This document shows, in pieces, positions 47,876 to 60,400 of a stretch of 64,000 nucleotides of DNA. The position numbers and the translations under genes are program-made. The stretch covers positions 21,353,068 through 21,417,067 of the forward strand of contig CM073538.1 in NCBI GenBank assembly GCA_037074615.1. Direction: 5' to 3'. The stretch is from Leucaena leucocephala (taxonomy: Eukaryota > Streptophyta > Magnoliopsida > Fabales > Fabaceae). The notes beneath the pieces are model-generated. The model saw only the letters and a program-made list of their open reading frames with translations, was not told the DNA's origin and did not search any database. The number at the start of each line of letters is the position of its first letter. Within the stretch, counting starts at the first letter, position 1.

Positions 47876-48264
47876 ACTAGTCAACAGGAAATTAGAACAT
47901 TTCTATGGGCCTGTATTTAGCATATGCTAACTAAGCAAACAAAGTTAGAATTAAATTTTTACATCAAATTCACTCTTTCTTTTAGGAATGTAGGATGGAC
48001 AATTTAATGCTTTGTCCACCAAAGAGTTTTAAACAGCCCAGCTTTAGCTAATGCAAAGCATCTCTGTTTCCCAAAAGAAAAAATACAAAATTCAAGGATA
48101 AAAAATTAAGCTAGTAATTTAAGGCGAACACACTTGAAAAAACACCATTGTTAAGGTTAAAAAGTACTTTCTAAATGCCAGCTACTTCATTCTATGGTAA
48201 ATGATCAGAAATATGACCTCGGCATCAAGGATCTAAACAAAGTTTCTAAAACAAAAGTTGAGGT

Positions 48265-49783
48265 TTACCCTTCATGAGGATAAGAGGCGGAGATGACAGC
48301 TTCAGGAATGTATTTGTCCCCAATTTGACCAGAATGATATGGAATATTTGATGATGACGAAGCATGTGGCTGCACAATAGGATCAACATAGCCCGCATTC
48401 AAGTAGGGATTAAAATTTGGTTGTGGATTTAGAACATTATGGTGCACATACTGGATCTGATATTGATGGAGCTTGACTGCTGCCCATATTCACTGTTGAT
48501 CAATCATAATTTGACTGTGGATTCAGGATATAGGTATGTTGAGGATCTGGAAGTGATTGAGCATAGCGGCCACCCATATTTACCATGGAGGAAGAAAAGT
48601 GACCATGAACGGTGCCCATATTCATCAAGGAGTGGCATTCAGGTTGATGGTATTGGTATGGCATATTCTGATATGTACCTTGAGGTTCTGGCACTGATTC
48701 ACCAAAACCACCGCTATTCCCAGCTGAATAAGTATTCTGCGCAGCAAGAGGCCATGCTGGTTGATGAAGCTGGTTCATTTAATTTTGATACTGCATAGAC
48801 AGTGCCGGGGCTGCAGTTGGCATAACAATTTTCTTGTTGAACACTATCAGACGAAAAGTGATAATAGACTTTTTACCTGCACCACAACAACAAACTTCAA
48901 CTATGTAAATACTGCAAGAGTTTTTATTTAATATTAAAAAAAGATGAGAATAAAAATGGCATAATTGTAGTTAAACTGATTTACATGAGACTATGATGAA
49001 GCTTACTTGTCCAAGATTAAGTTCAGTACTAAATTTGTGACCGTCTTTCTGGTAATTATCTTGAATCGCGTGTTTAAAGCAGCTCTATGGCAAGGTTAAA
49101 CAGTCCTGATGAATCTTAAATCTTACCTGCACAAAATTCAATGGGAGGAAGGAGGTAGATGGAGGAAGGGGCAAATTGTTATGAGATGTCATGATTTTAT
49201 GTTATGATGTCACAATCCAAACTTTGCAATTAGGAGAAGCATAGGATTAGACAATTATGTTGGCCTCTCATAGAAAACACAACTTATGATGCAAACATCT
49301 AACCATCTGACTGATACTACCAGAATTATTTCAATTATCTACTACACCAGAAAATACCTTTTTAATAGGTGGGTAGGCATTTTCCCCTTGAAAAATTGAG
49401 GACAAGTTCAATTAGGTTGCCCCATATATATATAGACGGACGTGTATATATACATGTGTGTCTGTCTGTCTGGGTGATATGCATAAGCAATGGTTAATAG
49501 CGTCACCTGGGCTGGGAATTTTCCACCAAAAGCCGATTCTTATATCCCTAGCTTCCCGCTAAAGGTTGCAGTATATATACCATAGAGAAGCTTTAAATCA
49601 TAATCAAAAAAGAAAAGGTACGTGCCAGGCTGTATTTTCTCTACAACTTCCTTTCTCCATCCAGGGAGCCCAAAAACTCGGAATCGGTAGCATTCTGCCT
49701 CTGTTACATGATTACACATGCATATAAAGCCAGAAAGTTCTTCCTGGTTGTTCAGGGCCTTTTCCATTTCAGGCATTGAATCT
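48265..49783 (-). pseudogene. Broken DCD-domain (Development and Cell Death) gene
   Basis: DCD proteins are plant-specific and linked to development, stress and programmed cell death. Exon 49783-49507 encodes the DCD core: LSGFICMCNHVTEAECYRF, VFGLPGWRKEV, LFFFDYDLKLLYGIY, then AFGGKFPAQ after an in-frame TAA at 49542-49540. Exon 49126-49007 continues VRFKIHQDCLTLP, TAG at 49087-49085, then CFKHAIQDNYQ. Exon 48876 onward gives VKSLLSL, then a one-base frameshift and further stops near 48780 and 48500. The Asn/Pro/Tyr/Gln-rich C-terminus (YQYHQPECHSLMNMG, NFNPYLNAGYVDP) is still readable to TAA at 48265. The 5' exon was not identified. At5g61910 near Arabidopsis LFY is also a DCD gene. Confidence 0.85.
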
Positions 49784-49859
49784 CTGCATGCGTTAGCAAC
49801 AGGATCACAAACAGGGTGAGCAGAAATAAGATGAAGACTGACAATAAAGGGGGAAATCA

Positions 49860-52365
49860 TGGGAGAAATTCCAGTGACCTCGTATATAAGTCACAAAATG
49901 CCATTTTCGTGAGCAAGGATAAACAAGGAAATTGGATATCAAGAGACTAGATATCAAGAATGAAACTATGTCTAGAATCACACACAGATTATGACATATC
50001 CATTGGCCAAAAAGATTATGCCAGATCCGTCAAAGATGTAATTTCACATATAATTAAATTCTCTCACGTGACATTTTCCTAATAAGATTTAATTACTGAC
50101 ACATCCTCAAATGAAATTTTTTTGTAGTAGATTATTTGAAAAATAAGAAGCTAATTGCCGACAGTAACCCAATTCACATGAGCTAGTACCTTTTCATCAT
50201 AAAAAGTATCAATCAACCAAGGTTTTTAATATTTCCTAACGTGATGCAATATGAAATCCACATAAACAAGGACAAATGGGATGAAATTAAATATGGTATA
50301 CAATCATATCTAACACAAACTTACGAGTACCTTACCCATGAAAGCACATTTCTTGTAACAAATACATTCATTTCATGTTCATGTACAACTCTCATGCATG
50401 TTTACCTTTTGATTTACTCTATCTTGACTCCCAAGAAACTCAAACTAAGATAACAACGGACTGAACATAATCAGAACGATTCATGTGAAAATCCATGCAT
50501 CAACCCAAACATAAATTTCAAAATGGGAGGGTTTCAAGGGTTTCAGGCAGGAATATGCAAATAATAATAATTAAAATCGTATGCAATAATAATAATTAAA
50601 AATAGTGCCGGCGATAAACCAATCTGGAAGTGGAAGCTGTTCACTGCGTGTAAATTTACTCCGACTCAGTGAAGTGCGATTTTGCTTCGACGCATTCAAC
50701 TGCGTCACTCCTTTTTTTTTTTTTTGTTCAACAATAATTCTTCTTGGGTTGCTTCGCAAGTCTCCCTACTCACGTCACAGAAAATTACAGTCTTCCGCAT
50801 CAGATATTTTTTAGGGAGAATTAGGCAATTTATTTCTCAGAGTCTTGGCAAATCCTAAAGATCTGTAGGTGATAAACTGTAATTATAAAATCACGCCCTT
50901 ACCCTTACTAATAAACTCTCATTCAAACCCAAATTTCTGCTCCCCAATTCAAAATCCCCCGATGAGTGCCGAGTAGGAGGCAGGAGGATTTAAGGTTCCT
51001 TGAGTGAATCGATTTCTTAATTGGGAAGTAGAAAGTTGGGGTTGAATGAGAATTTATTAATAAGGGCAAAGGCGTCATTTTATAATTAGAATATGTCACT
51101 AACATATTCTTTAAGACTTGATAATAATTAAAAGCATTTTATAAGATCCATAAGTAATAAATTATCTTATATAAATTTAAGCATAATTATCCTATTTTTA
51201 ATCACCCTACTTTTTTATTCTAGGAAAGGTATATTTAATCCTTTTACTTTGTAAGATTTATTTTATAACGTCTGTTTAAGTAATTATTTTTTGTTAATAA
51301 AAGATACCCATATTAAAATTTTATAGCTCAATAAAACATTCTTAAATGATAAGATATTAAATATAATTATTTAAAATAATTATTATTATTATAAAAAAAT
51401 TATCATTTTAACAGCAGTGTTAGAAAACTTAATATTTTATAAAATTAAGGAGATAAACTTTATATAAAATTAGAAAATAAAAGTATAAGATTGTCTTTTA
51501 TTTTTAAAAAAAATTGTAATTTGCTAATTATTAATAAGTGGGCTCCCTTTAATAGTTAAATAATGAGGAATGAGCTCTAGAATTTATATTTGATTGAATA
51601 ATTGATATTGATATATTGATATTGGATATTGACATGAATATTAATAGATAGAGTTGATATTAATTTTAAATATAAAATTTATTTATTTTTATTTATTATT
51701 TTTTTAAAATTTTTTATTAATATTTCTTAATAATAATTAAAAAATAAAATAAAAGAATTAAAAAAAATTATTTGAATCTTTTTAAAATAACGTACCATAT
51801 TAATCAATTTAATTAATTTAATTAATATAATTAAATTAATTAAATATACTATATATTAATAATAGAAAAAATATAAGATAAATTAATATGTGAGCATATT
51901 TGGGCTCCTTTATGATGTCAGTATTTATAAATTATATATTTATCTAGTTTTGGTTCAACCAGTTAAATTTAACTAAATCTAATGAAAGAGATTAATAACT
52001 AAAATTTAAATTTAATATATCACTAGGATAACTGTACTTGGAACAAAAATCTAGTTTTGGCCCAAAAAGAAATTATATATTCCTGTAGTCATGGCTTTTC
52101 TATGGCACCGGCATCATCAATGCGTCCTTAGCCAAAACACCGATCGCATCTTCATCGATCTTTGGATAATTTTTCTAACTTTCCACGAGAAATTGGAGCT
52201 GCTAATTTTATAATTGCTGTTATATCAAAACTAGTCAAAAACAACAAAATCTGATTGTTCGCCCAATTTAAATGAGACTTTTCCCAAAAAAATTTCCTAT
52301 ACTCTCAAGTCTATCATTTTCCAGTCCTAGCCCACAATATTAATCTCCTTCATGAAGGGCCAAGA
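49860..52365. other. Upstream remnant of the DCD gene and AT-rich intergenic DNA
   Basis: The DCD first exon may lie within 49900-50800 but cannot be placed. 51100-52050 is AT-rich with no feature. Confidence 0.35.
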
Positions 52366-52368
52366 CGA

Positions 52369-55300
52369 TCACTTAATCTTGTGTAATCCGATATTCAAAT
52401 CAGATGATATGGAGATGAGAACTGGAGCAGACTTAAGCCACACAGCTTTGAAGACTCGTTTCTGATGAGCTGTTATGGAGTGTGATGGCCTGTGAGCATC
52501 GTACCTAATATAAAAAATGTGAATCACTGGATCTGCTGAACCAGATGTTATATATAGCCCATCAGGAGACCATGACTGGTTTATCAGAGCTGATTGTGAT
52601 TCACTGCTTTCTTGCTTCTATCCAAAACCATGTAGCTCTGACGTTCCTGATCTCATATCAAATAAACGAAGCTGCTTCTCTGGAGTCCTGAAGGGTAAGA
52701 AAACATGGTTAGTAATATCTTTCGAAGACTCTGTTAAATTTCAATAGTTATTGAGCGTTATTTTTTGGTTATGGATCAGACAAGCATTCAAGACGAACAT
52801 TAACTTGAAGAATTTGGCTATAAGATAGTAGAGCTTGTGGGGAAAAACAAAGCAGAATAATGATTCTTACCCTGTTTGAACCATAAATAAATTGAAGTCA
52901 CATGGATTTGGCAGCACACTCATGCATTTATTATCGATCTGATGCTTGAAATATTCTCTTCCTACATAAGTGTCAAACCCAAAGATTCTTTTGTCTGCAC
53001 CAGCCGACAATACAATCTGTTTCTGCTGCATACCGGCTACTCCCATGATAGCAGATGAATGGAGATTCTTGTGCAATGTTTTTGTCTTCCATATTTTCTC
53101 ACTATCCTCACTCCAGAGTATGACAGCATGGTCAGATCCTCCGGTCACAAAACAGGTATCTTCCCAGGGCATAAAAACAATGCTATTTATGATACCTCTA
53201 GAATGAGGCTTGTCCTCTAAGAAATTCACACATTCTCTCTGACCAAACAAAAAAACAAAAATATAATACAGATTTCAATCAGTTAACCTGATTCCAAAGT
53301 GCAATTTTCAGGCCATCTTGCTTCTGTCAGTATTAAATATTGATAATAAGCCTTACCCCTTGCTTTCTTCTCAGATTCATAACTGATATTTGACATTCTT
53401 CAGCATCAGCAGTGTAAACTGAATACAGGCTATTGATAACTGATATTCTGGCCATCTCCTCTGTTTTAGGGATACACTATCAGTAGAGCTAAGCAAAGAC
53501 ACTCCTGATCTACAGTTTAAGATGGAGAAAAAAACATGAAACACATGTAAGATTTTTTTTTTTTTTAAATTTAGAAGTATTAAATCAATTGCTTATGCCA
53601 AACTTCACTTAGAGATCAAAACTCCCTGTAATGCTTCCAGAGAGAATATGAAAATAGATAGCTCAATCTCAATGTCCGTTTGTAGATGGGTAAAAGCATT
53701 TTGATAAACCAGGTAACAAAGTCCAACTTCTACAAAATGTGTCCATAAAAATATTTTAATAACAAATAAAGAGTAAGAGCGTACTCTGGATGTCGCTACT
53801 TTTATTAAATCGATAAAACATTAATGAAAGACGCCAATTCATCACATTCAAGAATTAATTATTTAAGCATGCAGTAAATATCATTTGATCAAAATCAACT
53901 ATAATTACAATATTTATAAGGTAAGCAATTGGCTACCCGGTGTGCACTTACAGATGAAATTTTCACCAAATTTTGTATCTTGAGTGAATCAAACTTTGTG
54001 GCTTTATAGACTAGTGAACAAAATTACTAATCATGTCTAATTTACAATGGAGTCTCTTTTAAAGGATATAATGATATGGTAAAAGGCCGCGGACATGAAA
54101 ACGTTATCAAGCCTTACCATTCATTGGACTTGATGAAATTATATATGCAAGATGCTCGTAGTTTGCAGATTCCCTAATTAGATGCATATGTTAATTATAC
54201 AACTTGAGATCATGTATTAATTGACGTTATAAAGCTAGGATTCAACCAATATGCAGGACACCAAGAGATCTACAAAATGAAAGACAAATAAATGATAACC
54301 CATACCCTTTAGACTGAATGCTCCACAACTTCACCACTCCGCCCAAAGAACTGCAACCATTTCCAAAAGTAGCAAGAATCAGACACCATGTTTTTTTTAG
54401 TTATTTTACATTAGACCTGAGGATAAAAAGAGCTACTACATCAACAAAAAAAAAACATACTTTCATATGAAGTTCAATGATTCCTATGTCACATAAGCTT
54501 ACCTAGCTATTGCTCTAAATAGAGTTAAAAGTGATAGCAGAGACTCCAGAAGCATGACTTTTGCAGCCAAGCGTATGTTCTATCCTCGTTGGAATGGATG
54601 AATAAGGATTGCAAAGGAAAAAAAGCACCCAGATCAACTTAGAATTGGTTTACCCAGATCAACTTAGAATTGGTTTTCTCACTTTAAAACTAAAAGCCTA
54701 GTTAGAACCCATCATACCAGTTGATAACAATAAACCTAAGAGCTAAAACCTCAATGTTGCAGTAGGGGAAAATTGAGAAGAAAATCAACTTAGAAACATT
54801 TGGTATGAGTCAACTTTTAGGTTTCAATAAATTGCTGATACATAATTGTAATGAAAAATTATAAATCAAATAATTCCATTACCTGGTTGCAAAAAGATGA
54901 TCATTCACAGGACACAAAGCAAGACTACGCAACTTCCTCTTGTGTTGACTTGGGATAAGAGTGCTTTACAGTGTAGTGAGCGCGGTGATGTACTACTACC
55001 TATTAGAGGAATCAATTCATTGTGTTCTTTATGCTCTGAAAAGCAAAGAAATTTCTCGTGAAACTCAATATCAACCAACGACAATCTGGAAATGAAAGAG
55101 TTAAAAAAATAGCTTGCATAAAGTCTACATAAAAGCACAAATATGCTCAATATATATCAAAAGTAACAATAAAAACTACCAGAAATGAATTTTTACCTAA
55201 CTTCCTTTTCGTGCCTCTATACTTGATTTCATTGACTTCCTCATCAGTAGAAACTTCTTGAGACTTTTCCTCTTTTACTTTAACACCACTAATTGCATGA

Positions 55301-56046
55301 TTGGAGAGTGATGGACTGGATTGAGAATCAGTACTTACTGAAGCTTTCTCCGAAGTCCTTTGCAATAGCATATTTTGGGAAGACGGTGGGATTACATCAG
55401 GAATACGAAGTTTTGGTTTAGAATTATTCTGCACTATGGGAGGACCTTCATTTATATGAATGGGGCTGTTTGATTGGCACTCCAGCTTCGCAGTTTTTGT
55501 TATATCATTCGCGCAACTTCCTGATGGTGCCCCATTAGCTTGCCCTCGAAGGCGAGCCAATTGAGATTCAGAGTCTTGCAACCTTTTTTCCGCTCCCTCT
55601 AGCTGCATATCTTTCCCAAAAGCTTAATCAGCTGACAATTCTCATAGCCAATTTACCAAGTAGATTTAAAAAAACATGTGCTTGCGATATATCACTTGTC
55701 GGTGCTATGAATATCTATAAAAGTTCCAACATACAATAAAATTTGAAAGATACCTTACAAATTTCACCAATGCAGTGTGTTCTAATTGAGCAAAACAAAA
55801 GTTCGTACTTCAGAAAACATACACTGTCGCATGCTAATAAGAAGAAAAAACAGAGGAAACCCCTACAGGGTAGTTTACTCATTGACAGAGAGGGCAAAAA
55901 TGCAGGAAAGGAAACTGAGGAAATGGTAAAAAGGAGACCTTGGAGGTATAATAAGAAATGCGTTGACGGAGATGCTGAACTTCGTGGGTGCGGTGATTGA
56001 TCAAAGCCACCAATGCCTCTTCTTGATCTTCCATACTCAGTACCAT
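52369..56046 (-). pseudogene. Disabled WD40-repeat gene with N-terminal coiled coil
   Basis: Plant transducin/WD40 protein of unknown role. Exons (minus): 56046-55939 (MEDQEEALVALINHRTHEVQ; ATG 56046 or 56034), 55602-55197 (heptad-like EKRLQDSESQLARLRGQANG, then a Ser-rich linker and KYRGTKRKL), 55035-54893, 54350-54306 (GGVVKLWSIQSK), 53509-53357, 53238-52871 (WD repeats: GGSDHAVILWSED, SAGADKRIFGFDT) and 52687-52369 (WSPDGLYITSGSADPVIHIF ... LISISSDLNIGLHK). Lesions: a frameshift in exon 3 between LHCK and HKRKLRSLALCPVND; a deletion plus frameshift in exon 5 after KQRRWPE; and TAG at 52620-52618 where the family has Trp (GFG-W-KQESSES). Splice borders are mostly intact, so transcription may persist. 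Confidence 0.78.
54628..54676. repeat. 25-bp tandem duplication in a WD40-gene intron
   Basis: cccagatcaacttagaattg... occurs twice in succession with no mismatch over about 23 bases. Confidence 0.85.
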
Positions 56047-56099
56047 TTGCTTTGCAGTTATCAAATTCGACCTCAGGAATTTCCAGAAGAATAGCGGGA

Positions 56100-57420
56100 G
56101 GCGCGCGCGCTAAAGGGCATTACGAATTTTCATTAGTGGCGCCGTTTTTATCTTGGGTTATATTCCTCTAATCCACTTCGTTAATTTATATGGATATATT
56201 TTTATTTTTAAAATTAAAATATATCGTTTAATTAAATTTTAAATATTAGATTAAAGTATAATATTTATAAAACATAAACAATTAAAAATATATTTATAAA
56301 TATTTTTTTTATATGCCTTTAGCCATTAGACATTCGGTTCATTTCTTATATTTTATTATTAAATATTTGAGTAATCAACTAATCATCATCAAACACTTGT
56401 AAAACTTTTTAAATAACAAACTCCCCCCAATAACGTTATTACATCCAAAACTCAAACTCAATACCCTGTATATACTAATAAACATTTATAGAGGCATAGG
56501 TTCAACAAGCGCTAATTTTAGTAAGAGAACTTTAATTGCATAAATATAATATTTCAACTCCAAATCTCTTTATATTAAGTTTCAATTTACCCTTTTAATT
56601 TTATAAAATATATCTTTGTCTCTTAATTTTAACATCATTAATCTCCTTAACAGTAAATGCTAGCCTCATCAAATTGCTAACCTATTGATCTTTAATTTAG
56701 AAATGTGTAAATCGAAAAATATTTTAATATTAGATTTTTCTCTCTTTTCTTTATTTGGATCCTTTTAAATTGACAGTCAATTTTTCAGAAATCATCTCAT
56801 CCTTTCAGGCTGAATCATCTCCTGAAATGCCAAACAAACCGAGATTGTCACATGTTTACATCTAAAGACGAGATGAAAAAAGACAACGGCCAAAAAAAAA
56901 AAAACAAAGAAAACTAACAAGAACAAAAGAGACCAAGAAGATCAGAATAAATATAGTACCATACAAATAAATGAATAAATCCCAGGAGGAAGCTACCGCC
57001 AAGCGTGTTCAAAATACAAAATTACATTACATTATATGAACATTAAGACAGACAATGGAACAAAAACAACGAAGTCCCCTTGAACCCCACAAAGGAACTT
57101 GCCCAAACTTGTGACATATATGGTCCAACCACAGAGCTAGCCAAAATTGAATTTGAGTTAAGCCGTAGGATATAGCAAGACTCCATGCAAAGATTAAAAA
57201 AGAAGATGAAGAAAAAGTACTAGATTTAGAGTCAATTCATTCTGGTTATGTACCTCAGCCTCTGAAATACTTGGGTTTGTGTTTCTCTATAGGCAAAAAT
57301 TGGGAGCCCCATTTCCACCTGGCTCCAACTCCTCCAACAAAAAAGGCCAATATACAGATATTGGAGTGATATCACTTGTATTATGATGCTGCAAGATTGA
57401 AAGGTTAGTGCCTGAAGTTA
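56100..57420. other. Intergenic DNA and MEI2-like 3' UTR
   Basis: 56160-56760 is AT-rich with no feature; about 57000-57422 is probably the 3' UTR of the MEI2-like gene. Confidence 0.4.
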
Positions 57421-57422
57421 AG

Positions 57423-60400
57423 TCAGTCTGAGTTTTTTGAAGAGCCCATTGAAGAACTTATTATTCCATTAGAAGACTCCTCTCCACTAGTCGAAGCCGA
57501 TGGGCTCCTAGCACGTGTTTTTCCAGGCCTCAATCTAATATTGGCCCCCATAGGGAAAGGCTCCTGTAGAGAAAAATGAAGTCAATGTTGTACCATGGAG
57601 TAGATCACCAGAAGAGATTTCCTAAATTATGCATTTTCCCAGCTTTTCAGGCGCATGCCATAATCATCTAGAGAATTTCTCAAGGAAAATGTTTTCAATA
57701 GATGCAATTACCAATATATTTTATACATCAGTTTCAGCCAGTCAATAGCATACTAAGCCTTTCCTATCGGTTAATATCAATGTGTCCAAAAGCAATAAGC
57801 AAATATGGTATATACTACACATATCAGTAGCTGGTTTGAAGGTGAAAGGAAAGTGGAAGAAAATGAGGAATGGCTTGTAGTTTACTCCTATCAACCTATC
57901 ATTCTCACGAGCATCAGGTAGAACCAAATGTAAGAAGAAATGACAGGTGGAAACTACTGGGAAGCATTCATGTAATACATATATATAAGCTCTTTTTAAA
58001 ACGAGTCGACAACAAAAAATATTTCATCATACCGGATCACCAGCATTTGGACCCTCTGAATGAAAGAGAATAGGGCGGCAACGTTTATCTTCATTCATCA
58101 GGCTCGAATTTTGGAAATGTGCAATAAGAGCAGTTTTGCCCTGAATTCTAGCATAGGCAAGTGAAGCCACCTTTTCACTGTTGAACTTCTCCCATTTTTT
58201 CCCATTAAAAGCCTGCATAAGGTTTTTCTAATTTATCAGCTTCACCAATTTTGGCCAAAATAATAATAACAATACATAAATAACTCAAATTCCAGTTGCA
58301 TAAGAGTTCTTGAATCACCTTGTGGAAGGGAATAATCTGACTAGGATCAGTCATGTTGATGAAAGCATAGCCAACATTACATTTGTTCTGCAATTATTTG
58401 TATAATCAAATGTGAACACAAGTAGGATTCCTTCTATAAAGAAAACAACCAATTAATGACATAAATACTTGCCTTGAAGTCAATTGGCAAATACAAGAAA
58501 TCATAAGTTCCCCGACATTGCTCATCTATGGCAGCAAGAAGCATTTTTGAAGTATACCTAATCCACGCAAAAAATAACAAAGGAACACTTGAGAAATCAT
58601 CCTCTACAATAGACTGATTGTCCAATATAAATATACGTCAACAAGCACAGCCATGGACATGTGTATGGGCATGAACATGATAATATAGGGGACAAAAAGT
58701 TTTTGACTTTAAGTGGCTACTAACACTTCAAATTATTAAAGGTAAGTAAACAATCAAAATATAATCAGCCAACCTGATTAAAATCAGTGAATCAAAATAC
58801 ATACATTTAAGTTAGTATTTGCCATATCTTAATAAAACAATTTCAGGATTTAAGAATGCTAAAAGGGTAATAGACAAATTTTAACAATTCAATTTTCCTG
58901 CTGTAAATTAAAAGATGATAGAGTACTAACGTAAGAAAACGGCTAGGAGAGCAATTTACATACTTGTTGGGAATATTCTTAATCATAAGTGTTGTTCGTG
59001 TGTCTTCGCCGTTCAATATGCGACTTAGGTCAAGTTCAAATTGCTTTTTGTCAGCACCGTTAGTGTTAGCATCACTTCTACGGTGATAGGGGTTTCTCAT
59101 TCTGTCATTGGTCGAATCAAATTTAGACATTGAAGTCATGGGATGTCTCCCAGGGAAAACATGTGAAAACTGATTTGGGGAGCTCTGCCCCGCATTGGGA
59201 GACAAATCCATGCCATTCCCACCAACATGAGGAAACATTTTGTGAGAAGAAAATTCTGGAGGATGCAATTGCCATGTACCGGGAAAACCTGTACTACCAA
59301 GAGAACTCATGTGAAAACCAGAGGAGTCAGGGGAATCTGCCAAATAAGAACGTTGCCTGTCCCATGGGGAGGCTGTAGCAACTGGTGCTGATCCAACATG
59401 GTGGTCTATATGTGATGCTCTCAGCATACGAGATGATGATCTGGGAAAGTCAGGCATCTGTGGAAGACAAGGAGCACAAGCACCATTAACAAATGACAGT
59501 TTTTTCTGCCAGATCATTGGACCTGGTGGAGTTTGCTGGTGCAAATTGGATCCGCTCCACATGTGATAAAGCCCATGATTAGGAAGGCTCCCATTTCCTG
59601 TATTTAAAAAAAAAAAGTTCTCAGACCAGGATTCAAAAATAAAACTATTCAAACTGCATCACAAACATGAGTTTCTTCAAACCACAATTACTTCTAGAGA
59701 TATTGACTTCAAGTCAAGCATCATCTAAGACGGTCAGTATATTTAAATAGTAGCTTTAGTTTCTGGAGTAAATAAAAAATTATGTAAAGAATACATAAAT
59801 CCACACTCTCAACATATTGCCCCATATAAGAAGCATCCAATGTACATACCTCCGTTAAAGTCTGTCAATTTCCCAGTTGAACCAAATCCCAGAGTGTGTC
59901 TGCTGTCAGAGCTATCTGTCAGTCCTGGACCCATATTACCAGATACATTGCTAAAGGTTCTTGAAAAGTTGTAAGGACTGCCACAAGCTAAACCATCATG
60001 ATACTCAGGGAGGGAATGGGGATGGAATCCAGGAATTGATGGCCCTCTCACTGTGTTGTGAATGCCAGAATTCACATGTGACCATACATTCATGGATAAG
60101 GCATCCACAGTTTGTCGTATTGCTGCTGGAAATCCATGATCAGATCCATTGTCCAAGCAGCCAGATGCAATTACTCCAGAAGACGTTATTGCTGTAAATG
60201 ATGTATAGTGAGACAAAGAAAACCAATTGCTTTCTTAGGAAATAACAACATGAACAGTTTGAAGCAAATAGAAGACCCAAAATCATACCATTCTGGCTTA
60301 ATGATAAGTTGTCACCCATACTCTGACTAAGATCAGACTCATTCTGCCCCTTCTGAGATTGCTGCATCAAACTACAAATACAGACTTTCCGACATTACTT

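Noticed and set aside
48439..48798. 119-codon plus-strand ORF
   Set aside because: Antisense to the Tyr/Gln/Pro-rich tail of the DCD remnant; no domain.
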